Shown piece after piece: positions 26,925 to 34,785 of a stretch of DNA of 64,000 nt. Source of the stretch: Qipengyuania_C sp046254955. Its GTDB lineage: Bacteria > Pseudomonadota > Alphaproteobacteria > Sphingomonadales > Sphingomonadaceae. Below the pieces are notes generated by a model. The model was not told the DNA's origin. It made no database searches and saw only the letters and a program-made list of their open reading frames with translations. A program made the position numbers and the translations under genes. Each line of letters starts with the position of its first letter. Within the stretch, counting starts at the first letter, position 1. The stretch is taken from positions 772,913 to 836,912 of the forward strand of contig NZ_JBJXRG010000002.1 of the NCBI RefSeq assembly GCF_046254955.1. The letters are read 5' to 3'.

Positions 26925-27493
26925 CCGCCGCGCTCCTCAGCGAAATTTTTGCGTGCCGCCATTGCGAAGCGCATCTGCCGCACGGACCCCGCCCCGTAGT
27001 CCAATTCTCCGAAACCTCGCGCATTCTGATCATCGGGCAAGCGCCAGGTTCGAAAGTCCACGCCAGCGGTATCCCATGGGACGACGACAGTGGCGACCGG
27101 CTGCGCGAATGGACCGGCCTTTCGAAAGAGCAGTTCTACGATCCCAAGCTGATCGCACTGATGCCCATGGGGTTCTGCTATCCCGGCAGAGCGTCGGGCG
27201 GGGACAAGCCGCCGCGGCCGGAATGCGCGCCGTTGTGGCATGAGCGCGTGTTGGCAGCGCTACCCAGCGAGCGACTAACCCTGCTCGTCGGAACCTATGC
27301 CCAGCAATCCTACCTGACCGAAACCAAGAGATGGTCACTGGCCAAGCGGGTCGAAAGCTTCCGCCACTTCCTGCCCGGGGTTTTCCCGCTCCCCCACCCT
27401 GCCTGGCGCAGCACGATCTTCATGCGCAAACATCCATGGTTCGAGGGCGAGCTCCTGCCGGAACTGCGCGCCGCAATTGCTGCCAGGATCTAG
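26921..27493 (+). CDS. Uracil-DNA glycosylase family protein with Fe-S cysteines
   Basis: A 190-residue member of the uracil-DNA glycosylase fold. Motif A is GQAPGSKVH (39-47) and a late HPAW may be motif B. Four cysteines at positions 12, 15, 86 and 102 (C-x2-C ... C-x15-C) match the 4Fe-4S spacing of family 4/5 enzymes. The central GIPWDDDSGDRLREW is typical of an alphaproteobacterial subgroup whose base specificity is not established. The TTG start overlaps the ABC-F stop (TTGA); an ATG at 26891 would add ten unconserved residues. Confidence 0.82.
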   Translation: MTAALLSEIFACRHCEAHLPHGPRPVVQFSETSRILIIGQAPGSKVHASGIPWDDDSGDRLREWTGLSKEQFYDPKLIALMPMGFCYPGRASGGDKPPRPECAPLWHERVLAALPSERLTLLVGTYAQQSYLTETKRWSLAKRVESFRHFLPGVFPLPHPAWRSTIFMRKHPWFEGELLPELRAAIAARI

Positions 27494-27558
27494 CGTCTTT
27501 CCCTCGGCAAATCCTACTGGATGGAGCACATGGAGCACAGTCCTGAGCCGGTTATCAA

Positions 27559-28041
27559 TCACCCGATCCGGTAGAAATCCGCCACCCGGTCCAGCGCCAG
27601 CTTGAGCACCAGCTTGCCCGATCGCGCGGGCCATTGGAGTGCCTTTTCCGCGTCGGGCAAGCCTTCTCCTGCGCACACCACGCGCCACAGGATATCCGAT
27701 AGACCTGAACCCGCATCGTCGAGCGCGGCGTGGAACCGCTGCTTGGCCGCGATCTGACGCTCGCTGTGCGTGAGGTCCGCATCCCCGCCCTGCCCCCTGA
27801 TCCGCACCACATCCCAGCGCATGGTGATACTCGGCTCCATTTGCGCGCGCTCGTAATCGGCTCGCAAACGCTCTCCCGCATCAAATTGTCGTTCGCTGAG
27901 ATGTCCGCGCGAGTGCAGCCAACTTAGCGGCGATTCCGCCAGGTTGACCGTGACCGAGCGCAACCGTTTATGTGAGCCGCCTCCGTCGCTCCTGCGGGGC
28001 CCTTCACTCGTCAATTCGCGTTCGACCAGCTGGCGTTTCAT
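27559..28041 (-). CDS. DUF6456 domain protein
   Basis: A 160-residue protein with an unstructured basic leader (residues 1-30) and a conserved part: ESPLSWLHSRGHLSERQFDAGERLR, then TMRWDVVRI and SGLSDILWRVVCAGEGL, ending in VLKLALDRVADFYRIG. The helical pattern with WxH and ERQ resembles a DNA-associated domain seen in sphingomonads and rhizobia, but no biochemical role is known to me. AGGAGA eight bases before ATG 28041 decides the start. It is divergent from an XRE regulator gene, sharing a 100-bp promoter region, which suggests joint control. Confidence 0.75.
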   Translation of the reverse strand: MKRQLVERELTSEGPRRSDGGGSHKRLRSVTVNLAESPLSWLHSRGHLSERQFDAGERLRADYERAQMEPSITMRWDVVRIRGQGGDADLTHSERQIAAKQRFHAALDDAGSGLSDILWRVVCAGEGLPDAEKALQWPARSGKLVLKLALDRVADFYRIG

Positions 28042-28141
28042 CGGGCGCTTCTCCTGTTGATGATGAGAGAGTCGCGCTTGCCAAAGCGGTATGCCTGTAG
28101 GAAAGAAGAAACCGTATTGGTTAAGTCGAAAGGCGGCACGC

Positions 28142-28714
28142 ATGATCAATCGCATCCGGGATATCCGCAAGAGCAAGGAAATGACGCTGGCCGAACTGGC
28201 CGAAGCGTGCGACCCGCCGACCACTGCGCAAACCATCGGGCGGCTTGAGACGGGCATGCGCAACCTTTCGCTCAAGTGGATGGAACGTATCGGCAAGGCG
28301 CTGGGTGTCGATCCCGAGATGCTGGTCCGGTCGGAAGAAAACGCGCAGGCACAGGTTGTCGCGAGGCTGCAGGCTTCCGGTCCCGAAGCAATTGCAAGGC
28401 CGCGCGACGCAATGGTGGTCACGGATCTGGGCGGCGATGGACTGCTGGTCGTATTGGCAATCGAAGAAAGCGTCGGCGAGTATCGCCCAGGCGATCAGCT
28501 ATGGCTGCGCCAGATCGATCCGGAAAGCGCCCAGCAGGCGATTAACCGCGATGTGCTGGTCCCGCGTCCCGGTGGGCGCTTCGCGTTCGGCAGGCTGATC
28601 GATCGGCAGGGCTCGCTGGTGGGAGTTTTGCCGCCCGGTTCAGGTGAGAAGCAACAGGTCGTCGATAGTCCTGCGTGGATCGCGGTTGCAGAGATGCTGG
28701 TGCGGAAGCTCTAG
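28142..28714 (+). CDS. XRE-family regulator with degenerate S24-like C-terminal domain
   Basis: A 190-residue regulator. The N-terminal helix-turn-helix occupies about residues 1-63 (RIRDIRKSKEMTLAELAEA ... TIGRLETGMRNLS). The C-terminal half has the layout of LexA/CI peptidase-like folds (GDQLWLRQID, then a terminal GVLPPG ... AVAEMLVRKL), yet I see no Ser-Lys dyad, so it should not self-cleave. It would then act as a constitutive or ligand-sensing repressor. It faces the DUF6456 gene and converges on secF with nine bases between. Confidence 0.82.
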   Translation: MINRIRDIRKSKEMTLAELAEACDPPTTAQTIGRLETGMRNLSLKWMERIGKALGVDPEMLVRSEENAQAQVVARLQASGPEAIARPRDAMVVTDLGGDGLLVVLAIEESVGEYRPGDQLWLRQIDPESAQQAINRDVLVPRPGGRFAFGRLIDRQGSLVGVLPPGSGEKQQVVDSPAWIAVAEMLVRKL

Positions 28715-28722
28715 GCCGCGCC

Positions 28723-29700
28723 TCAAGCTTCTCCGCGCGCCACCTTCTCCTGCCGATCGACTACACTTTCTGCCGGAATGAAACTGTCGGATGTCACGCC
28801 CAGCCACACTAGGATGGGCGCGGCCATATAGACCGAACTGTAGGTACCGACGAAAATACCCACCACGATCGCAATGGTGAGGCCAAACAGGCTTTCCGGT
28901 CCGAAAAGCACGAGCGGCAAAAGGGCGACGAGCAGCGTCAAAGACGTCATCACCGTGCGCGCCAGGGTCTCGTTGACCGAAAGGTCGAGCAGCTCGGGCA
29001 GTTGCATCTTGCGATACTTCTTCAGGTTCTCGCGGATGCGATCATAGACCACGATCGTATCGTTCAGCGAGTAACCGATGATCGCCAGGATCGCGGCGAT
29101 GATTTGCAGGCTGAATTCGAGCTGGAACAGCGCGAACAGGCCCAGCGTCAGCGATACATCGTGCACCAGCGCAAATAGCGCGCCAACACCGAACTGCCAT
29201 TCGAAACGGATCCAGATGTAAATCGAGATAGCCGCCATGGCGGCAAGCAGCGCGTAGAGCGCCTTCTCGCGAAATTCGCCTGCAACCTTGCCAGAAACCG
29301 TATCGTTTCCGTCTCGTCTGACTCCGGGATAGGCCCCCTCGATTTCCTGTATTACCTGGTCCCCAATAGCGGTGGCAGCACCTGGAACGTCTTCCACCTC
29401 CTCAGGCAGGCGCACACGAATCGATACCTGGTTTTCCTCACCAAAGCGCTGGATTACCGGCTCTCCATAGCCAAGGGCGCCGATCTGTTCGCGCAGCGAA
29501 GCAATGGGAGCCTCCGCCCGCTCGGTAAAGGTAACGCGCACTTCCTGGCCGCCGGCGAAGTCGACGCCATAGTTAAGACCCTTGGTCATCACCAACGCCC
29601 AGCTTGCCGCGATCAGCAACAGGCTGATGACATAGAACGGAACACGCCAACGCAAGAAGCGGATGTTGGTGTTCTCGGGAACGAGTTTGAGCAGTCGCAT
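28723..29700 (-). CDS. secF: Protein translocase subunit SecF
   Basis: Six-span inner-membrane protein that, with SecD and YajC, uses the proton gradient to pull exported proteins out of the SecYEG channel. The order is TM1 (about 23-43), periplasmic P4 domain (VSIRVRLPEEV) and the five-helix bundle with the motif GYSLNDTIVVYDRIREN and VNETLARTVMTSLT. The 325-aa length is normal. The gap to secD is 13 bp, and the operon order yajC-secD-secF is the standard one. Confidence 0.95.
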   Translation of the reverse strand: MRLLKLVPENTNIRFLRWRVPFYVISLLLIAASWALVMTKGLNYGVDFAGGQEVRVTFTERAEAPIASLREQIGALGYGEPVIQRFGEENQVSIRVRLPEEVEDVPGAATAIGDQVIQEIEGAYPGVRRDGNDTVSGKVAGEFREKALYALLAAMAAISIYIWIRFEWQFGVGALFALVHDVSLTLGLFALFQLEFSLQIIAAILAIIGYSLNDTIVVYDRIRENLKKYRKMQLPELLDLSVNETLARTVMTSLTLLVALLPLVLFGPESLFGLTIAIVVGIFVGTYSSVYMAAPILVWLGVTSDSFIPAESVVDRQEKVARGEA

Positions 29701-29713
29701 GTGTCCCGCCTCC

Positions 29714-31312
29714 CTATACGTTCAATTCGCTCGGCCGCGCCTTGCGCAGCCACCCGGCAACCCACATGCGTGTGAGCACCACAGCGGTGAAGACCGAAGT
29801 AAACAGGCCGACTATCAGAACCACGGCAAAGCCGCGGATCGGGCCCGAGCCGAAGATAAACAGCAGCACTCCGGCAATGAAATTGGTGATGTTTGCATCG
29901 TAGATAGCGCGGCTCGCCTCGCGGTAGCCATTCTCCACCGCTGCGATCACGCGCCGCCCACGCCTTCGTTCCTCACGAATACGTTCGTTGATCAGTACGT
30001 TGGCGTCCACCGCTGCACCCACTGTCAAAACGAAGCCGGCAATGCCGGGCAGGGTCAGCGTGGTGTTCATAACCGCCATGATGCCAAGAACCATCAGGAC
30101 GTTAAGGATCAGCGCAATGGTCGAATAAACGCCGAAGCGGCCGTAGCTCGCAATCATTAGCGCAACCACGAGCAGTGAGCCGACTCCCATTGCCAGCACG
30201 CCTTTCCGGATCGAGTCGGCACCAAGATCGGGACCAACGGTCCGTTCCTCGACCACGGTCAGATCTACCGGCAACGCACCCGAACGAAGCGAGATCGCAA
30301 GTTGATTGGCAGTATCGACCGTGAAGCTGCCCGAAATCTGCGCCGAACCGCCCAGTATTGGTTCGTTGATATTCGGAGCCGACAGCACCACGCCATCAAG
30401 AATGATGGCGAAGGGCTTGTTGACGTTTTCGCTGGTCAGCTTGGCGAACTTAGCCCCGCCCTGCTGGTCGAACTGGATGGAAACAACCGCTTCGTTCGTC
30501 TGCGGATCAAAGCTCTGCTGCGCGTTGATCAGCTGATCACCCTTGATCCCACCAAGTCTGCGAACGGCCAGCGAGGTGCCCTCGAAAGGTGTGTCCGCTG
30601 CATAGGGGAATATCTGGCTGCCTGGTGGGACAATTCCCTGCGCCACGTCCGAAGGAAGGGCGTTCTGGTCGACAAGTTTGAATTCGAGCTTGGCAGTCTG
30701 GCCAAGCAACGCCTTGAGCTGGTCAGGATCCTGCAGGCCGGGCACCTGCACCACGATCCGCGTGTCGCCCTGCCGAATGATCGTCGGTTCACGTGTGCCC
30801 AATGCGTCAATACGCTTGCGGACGACCTCTGTGGCACTGTCCATTGCCTGGGTGACCGCATTTTCCAGCCCCGTCTCGGTCGGCGAGAGGATCATCCGCG
30901 TCTGATCGACCACTTCGAGATCCCATTCGCGCACCAGCCCGGGGCCGTTCATAGTCGGAAGAAGAAGCTCCCGAGTGCGGTCTACATCGGCGGCACTGTC
31001 GACAATGAAGCTCAACTGGCCACCGCGCGTTGAAACATCACCGATCCGGATGCGCGGCGAAGCATTGCGCGTGAGCGCGCGGACCGACTCCTCCATGTTT
31101 TCGAGACGTTGTGCCGCCACCTGTTCGGCTTCCGCCTCAAGCAGGATGTGACTGCCGCCAGCAAGGTCGAGACCGAGATTGACGGTTGGATCGGGCAGCG
31201 CTTCGGGCCAGTCGAGATTCGCGACCGCTGAGATCGACGGCAAAGCCGCCAGCATAGCCACCAGCGTGATCAGCCAGAGAAACGCTTTTTTCCCGGTGGA
31301 GAAATCGAGCAT
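29714..31312 (-). CDS. secD: Protein translocase subunit SecD
   Basis: 532 residues with an N-terminal TM helix, a large periplasmic P1 head (about residues 35-340) and a five-TM C-terminal bundle. Visible are the conserved GLDLAGGSHILLE (47-59), RIVVQVPGLQDPDQLKALLGQTA, and the transmembrane signature GAAVDANVLINERIREE with proton-relay Asp. The head captures emerging substrate and cycles with the proton flow. It is transcribed after yajC (10-bp gap) and before secF. Confidence 0.96.
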   Translation of the reverse strand: MLDFSTGKKAFLWLITLVAMLAALPSISAVANLDWPEALPDPTVNLGLDLAGGSHILLEAEAEQVAAQRLENMEESVRALTRNASPRIRIGDVSTRGGQLSFIVDSAADVDRTRELLLPTMNGPGLVREWDLEVVDQTRMILSPTETGLENAVTQAMDSATEVVRKRIDALGTREPTIIRQGDTRIVVQVPGLQDPDQLKALLGQTAKLEFKLVDQNALPSDVAQGIVPPGSQIFPYAADTPFEGTSLAVRRLGGIKGDQLINAQQSFDPQTNEAVVSIQFDQQGGAKFAKLTSENVNKPFAIILDGVVLSAPNINEPILGGSAQISGSFTVDTANQLAISLRSGALPVDLTVVEERTVGPDLGADSIRKGVLAMGVGSLLVVALMIASYGRFGVYSTIALILNVLMVLGIMAVMNTTLTLPGIAGFVLTVGAAVDANVLINERIREERRRGRRVIAAVENGYREASRAIYDANITNFIAGVLLFIFGSGPIRGFAVVLIVGLFTSVFTAVVLTRMWVAGWLRKARPSELNV

Positions 31313-31322
31313 GGTTCGCTTA

Positions 31323-31646
31323 TCAGTCGTTTGCTGCGGGGGTGCCGCCGGGCGGGATGATATCGCCGATGGTGTGCTTCACGGCCTTGACGCGGACCCC
31401 CTGAGCCAGGTCGATCTCGCAATAATGATCGTCAACCTTGGCGACCTTGCCGACGAGTCCGCCGGCCGTGACGACCTGATCACCCTTCTTGAGTCCTGCA
31501 ACCTTCTGCTGGTGTGCCTTCTGCCGCTTCATTTGCGGGCGAATGATCAGGAACCAGAAGATCAGGATCATGCCGACAATCGGCAACCACTGGATCCAGG
31601 CGGGCGGCGCGTCACCGCTGGCTGCGGCGGCAAGGAAATCGAGCAT
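31323..31646 (-). CDS. yajC: Preprotein translocase subunit YajC
   Basis: A 107-residue single-span protein: a short periplasmic N-terminus, a TM helix at about 17-36 and a cytoplasmic beta-rich domain with KKGDQVVTAGGLVGKV, the YajC hallmark. The C-terminal IPPGGTPAAND is a flexible tail. It is the first gene of the yajC-secD-secF operon; the 205 bp upstream up to the tRNA-Pro gene should hold the promoter. Confidence 0.94.
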   Translation of the reverse strand: MLDFLAAAASGDAPPAWIQWLPIVGMILIFWFLIIRPQMKRQKAHQQKVAGLKKGDQVVTAGGLVGKVAKVDDHYCEIDLAQGVRVKAVKHTIGDIIPPGGTPAAND

Positions 31647-31851
31647 GAAAAAGGCCTATCGAGCTATCGTGTCACAATCCGGAGATGGGATTGTCAGGCA
31701 CGCTTTCAAGCGCGCCACATTCCCGCATCCTGCAATCGAGCGCGCGCGTAGCAGCTATGCCACACCAGAGCAACGCAGCAGGTCAGCAGAACAGGTGGAC
31801 ATCGCTTGCCATGCTGCCGGGTGCGCCCTATAGGGCCGCCCACCACTGGCT

Positions 31852-31928
31852 CGGGACGTGGCGCAGTCTGGTAGCGCACTATACTGGGGGTGTAGGGGTC
31901 GCTGGTTCGAATCCAGTCGTCCCGACCA
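31852..31928 (+). tRNA. tRNA-Pro (GGG)
   Basis: A 77-nt tRNA with encoded CCA. The acceptor stem CGGGACG pairs with CGTCCCG, the anticodon stem CTATA/TGTAG encloses a CTGGGGG loop with anticodon GGG, and the T arm is CTGGTTCGAATCCAG. It lies 14 bp from the end of the convergent radical SAM gene. Confidence 0.95.
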
Positions 31929-31942
31929 GTGGTTTAACCCCT

Positions 31943-32899
31943 TCAAGCCGAACAGGTTGCCCCGCCCAGCACGCAAAAGCGCGAGCAATGGGGGTGGTTA
32001 AGCGCGACCGGGCGGCTGGCGTCAGCCAGCGTCTCGCCCAAGGTAAACTCATCATCATAGGGCAGCAGGGTACAGGCCGCGACAACCGGATTTTCTGCAC
32101 CCTTTCGCTTGATCACCATCCGGCTTGACGCACACATGATGCTCGCCGGATCGGCACCGGTTATTTCCCAGCAAGACGTCGTGATTTCCGGCGTATCGGC
32201 AGTGGCATCCATTTCTGGAAACAGCACCAGTTGTGCCAGATCATTGGCATCGACCTGCCAGCCATGTTGCGCGAACAATGCGGCATAGCCTGCCCTCGCC
32301 TCAGCTTCGCTTTCGCCGGGCAGCTGGCGTCCTGCGATGGCGGTCTGGAAATCATTGGCGCTGAGCCAGTTGATTCCGTCCAGCGCCTTGTCCCAGGTAT
32401 CTGGACCTCGCTCTGCCTCGTGCACCGCTTTCGTAAAGTGATCGAGGCTGACGCGCATCACCAGCTTCTCGCGGTTTGTTAGCGCCAGGATCTGTCCTTC
32501 AAACCGCCGCATCGGACGCATCGCATTGGTTAGCACCAACACCTCGTAACCGCGCCCAAGGCACAGCTCAAGGATCAGGACCATGTCGCGGTTCATGAAG
32601 GGTTCGCCCCCGGTGAAGGCGATCTCGCGGGTGGGCAGGCAATCGCGCGCTATCTCGTCAAGGTAGGTGCGCACCTCATCCAGCGTCAGGTAGACGAGCG
32701 CGTCATTCGTCGGCGAGCTTTCGATGTAGCAGGTCTTACAAGCGAGGTTGCACAGGGTTCCCGTGTTGAACCACAGCGTTTCAAGTCCGCGCAAGTCGAC
32801 GCTCGCGCGCGCCTCGCCATCCGCCGTGACTGCAGGATCGGCAAATTTCGCGCGCGGCAAGGGCGCGGCCTGGACCGAAAAGGGAGATGAGGCGCTCAT
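31943..32899 (-). CDS. Radical SAM protein with extra C-terminal cysteine cluster
   Basis: A 318-residue radical SAM enzyme: CNLACKTC (Cys50, 54, 57) binds the 4Fe-4S cluster that cleaves SAM, and GGEPF follows for SAM binding. The C-terminus has six more cysteines (243, 256, 276, 305, 309, 316), the last three as HCSRFC-x6-C, suggesting an auxiliary SPASM-like cluster. It is not the short ArsS form with DUF3641, although the two divergent genes beside it are the rSAM-associated transferases often found near ArsS. The start at 32899 leaves 92 bp for divergent promoters; ATG 32953 has a better AAGG but would crowd that gap. Substrate unknown. Confidence 0.82.
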   Translation of the reverse strand: MSASSPFSVQAAPLPRAKFADPAVTADGEARASVDLRGLETLWFNTGTLCNLACKTCYIESSPTNDALVYLTLDEVRTYLDEIARDCLPTREIAFTGGEPFMNRDMVLILELCLGRGYEVLVLTNAMRPMRRFEGQILALTNREKLVMRVSLDHFTKAVHEAERGPDTWDKALDGINWLSANDFQTAIAGRQLPGESEAEARAGYAALFAQHGWQVDANDLAQLVLFPEMDATADTPEITTSCWEITGADPASIMCASSRMVIKRKGAENPVVAACTLLPYDDEFTLGETLADASRPVALNHPHCSRFCVLGGATCSA

Positions 32900-32991
32900 T
32901 GTCTGGGTGTTCGTTTCGATAGCGCGAACGGTTACGCCATTCGCGCTTGGCATTGCAATGCCTTGCGCCGCACCCGATACAGCGAGCCACC

Positions 32992-33570
32992 ATGCGTCTC
33001 GTCCTGTTCTGCAAGTTTCCCAATCCCGGCGAAGCCAAGACCCGGCTAATCCCTGCACTGGGCGCAAAGCGTGCGGCGCAAGTCCATCGGCAATTGGCCG
33101 ACCGCACGGTGAGCGTGATGATGGAAGCTAATGCCGGAACAGTCGAAGTGGCATATACTGGCGCGAATGAAGCCGAATTTTGCGACTGGCTAGGCGGCGA
33201 AGTGGTTCTGGTTCCTCAAACCGATGGCGATCTGACCGCGCGGTTGATCGAGCGGATCGACCCGACGCCGGTGATATTTTTCGGCGCGGATACGCCTGAT
33301 CTCACGTCGGAGATCGTCCGGGCCGCTGCAAGCTCGCTGGAGCAGCACGAGGTGGTGATCGGCCCCGCTGATGACGGAGGATACTATCTGATCGGCCTTG
33401 CCCGCCCGCTGCCGGAACTGTTCACCGATATGCCGTGGAGCACCGACGCGGTCCTGCCGGAAACCATGCAGCGGCTGGAACAGCTGGGTATCGAACCGTT
33501 TCTCCTGCCGGTCCTGCATGATTGCGATCGGCCCGAAGACCTTAAGCGATGGCCATGGCTGACAGCATGA
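32992..33570 (+). CDS. DUF2064 / transferase 1, rSAM-associated (TIGR04282 type)
   Basis: A 192-residue GT-A-fold protein. The N-terminal KFPNPGEAKTRL nucleotide loop and the FFGADTPDL and GPADDGGYYLIGL motifs are those of the DUF2064 group described as transferase 1 of radical SAM/selenodomain gene sets, resembling CofC-type nucleotidyltransferases. It is coupled to the next gene by a four-base overlap (ATGA) and diverges from the radical SAM gene. It probably activates or transfers a sugar-like group; substrate unknown. Confidence 0.84.
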   Translation: MRLVLFCKFPNPGEAKTRLIPALGAKRAAQVHRQLADRTVSVMMEANAGTVEVAYTGANEAEFCDWLGGEVVLVPQTDGDLTARLIERIDPTPVIFFGADTPDLTSEIVRAAASSLEQHEVVIGPADDGGYYLIGLARPLPELFTDMPWSTDAVLPETMQRLEQLGIEPFLLPVLHDCDRPEDLKRWPWLTA

Positions 33571-34295
33571 GCAGCGTCGCCATCGTGATCCCGGCGCTCA
33601 ACGAAGAGACCGCCCTACCCGCGCTGATCGAGAACATTGCGACGCTCGATCCAGCGCCAAACGAAGTCATTCTAGTAGACGGCGGGAGCGACGATCAGAC
33701 TGGCAAGCTTGCGCGCGCAGCTGGCTGGACAGTCCTGCAATCCCCGCAGCCGGGCCGTGGCCCGCAAGTGAACCACGGCGTGCAATCCACAAGCGGCGAT
33801 CTGGTTTGTGTGCTGCACGCCGATACCCACCTACCCGCCGACGCACTTTCGGTGATCGCAAAGACATTGGCAGATGACGCCACCGCTCTAGCCAGCTTCA
33901 CCCCACGTTTTGTCGGGCCCAAGGGCACGCGCTGGCCGACCACCGCGCACAACTGGCTCAAGACATGGTACGCGCCGCTCCTGTTCCGACCGCAACTCTA
34001 CTTTCGGGGCGTGCGACTACTGTTCGGCGACCATGCGATGTTCTTCCGGCGGCGCCATTTCATTCAACTAGGAGGTTGCGACGAACGTCTTGCGATCATG
34101 GAAGACGCCGATCTCTGCATCAAATTCGCATCGCTGGGGAAGATCAGACTGGTGCCGCGCTTTGCCGAGACTTCGGATCGCCGCATAGCCAAGACAGGCC
34201 GCCTCAAGTCCTATTGGACCTATCTCAATATCCTGTTCCTGTGGGCGCGCGGCGCGCGAGAGCGCCTGGGTGAGCACTATCCGCAGGTTCGTTGA
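33567..34295 (+). CDS. Glycosyltransferase family 2, transferase 2 rSAM-associated (TIGR04283 type)
   Basis: A 242-residue GT-A glycosyltransferase with VIPALNEE at the start, DGGSDD (nucleotide binding) and HADTHLP as the DxD-type metal site. It lacks obvious TM helices apart from a C-terminal hydrophobic patch (YLNILFLWARG). The group is the transferase 2 partner of rSAM/selenodomain systems, later linked to arsenosugar synthesis in some organisms. The ATG chosen overlaps the preceding stop; ATG codons at 33549 and 33555 are alternatives. Joint function with the radical SAM protein is inference from neighbourhood. Confidence 0.84.
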   Translation: MSSVAIVIPALNEETALPALIENIATLDPAPNEVILVDGGSDDQTGKLARAAGWTVLQSPQPGRGPQVNHGVQSTSGDLVCVLHADTHLPADALSVIAKTLADDATALASFTPRFVGPKGTRWPTTAHNWLKTWYAPLLFRPQLYFRGVRLLFGDHAMFFRRRHFIQLGGCDERLAIMEDADLCIKFASLGKIRLVPRFAETSDRRIAKTGRLKSYWTYLNILFLWARGARERLGEHYPQVR

Positions 34296-34371
34296 ACACA
34301 CGCCCAAGAATCCATTTTCCTACTGCGCATTCCATGATTAGCTTGCGCGACTCCCTGCCACGGAGTTTCCC

Positions 34372-34785
34372 ATGCCCATCGTTGAATCGCTCATCGGCCC
34401 CATTGCCTCGCTGATCGACAAGCTGATTCCCGACAAGGAGGCGCGCGCCAAGGCCAAGCTCGAACTGTTGCGCCTCGAAGGGTCGCAGGAAATGGCCGAG
34501 ATCCAGGCCCGCCTTTCGGCTATCGTGGCCGAAGCCAACTCCAAGGACCCTTGGACCAGCCGCGCGCGTCCCAGCTTTCTCTATGTGATGTATGTGCTGA
34601 TGTTGTTCGCCCTGCCGATGGGCATCCTGTCGGCTTTTTCGCCGCAAGCCGCGAGCGACATATCGCAGGGTATCACGACCTATCTGCGCCGCTTGCCTGA
34701 GGAACTCTACGCCCTCTTCGGCACCGGCTACCTCGGTTACACTGCCGCCCGCCAATGGGGCAAAGTAAAGGGGGTCGAGCGCTAG
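34372..34785 (+). CDS. GTA-type three-TM holin family protein
   Basis: A 137-residue protein of the alphaproteobacterial 3TM holin family (PF11351 type), known from the gene transfer agent of Rhodobacter. The N-terminal 60 residues are amphipathic and charged (KEARAKAKLELLRLEG), followed by a TM helix at about 68-88 and a weaker hydrophobic segment at about 112-130. No GTA capsid, tail or lysin gene is present here, so it stands alone. It may serve the cell's own GTA or a release function; orphan copies are seen in this group. Confidence 0.8.
   Translation: MPIVESLIGPIASLIDKLIPDKEARAKAKLELLRLEGSQEMAEIQARLSAIVAEANSKDPWTSRARPSFLYVMYVLMLFALPMGILSAFSPQAASDISQGITTYLRRLPEELYALFGTGYLGYTAARQWGKVKGVER

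Noticed and set aside
34372..34785. Prophage remnant around the holin
   Set aside because: No integrase, terminase, capsid or tail gene, no att-like repeats and no change in codon style in the flanking genes.
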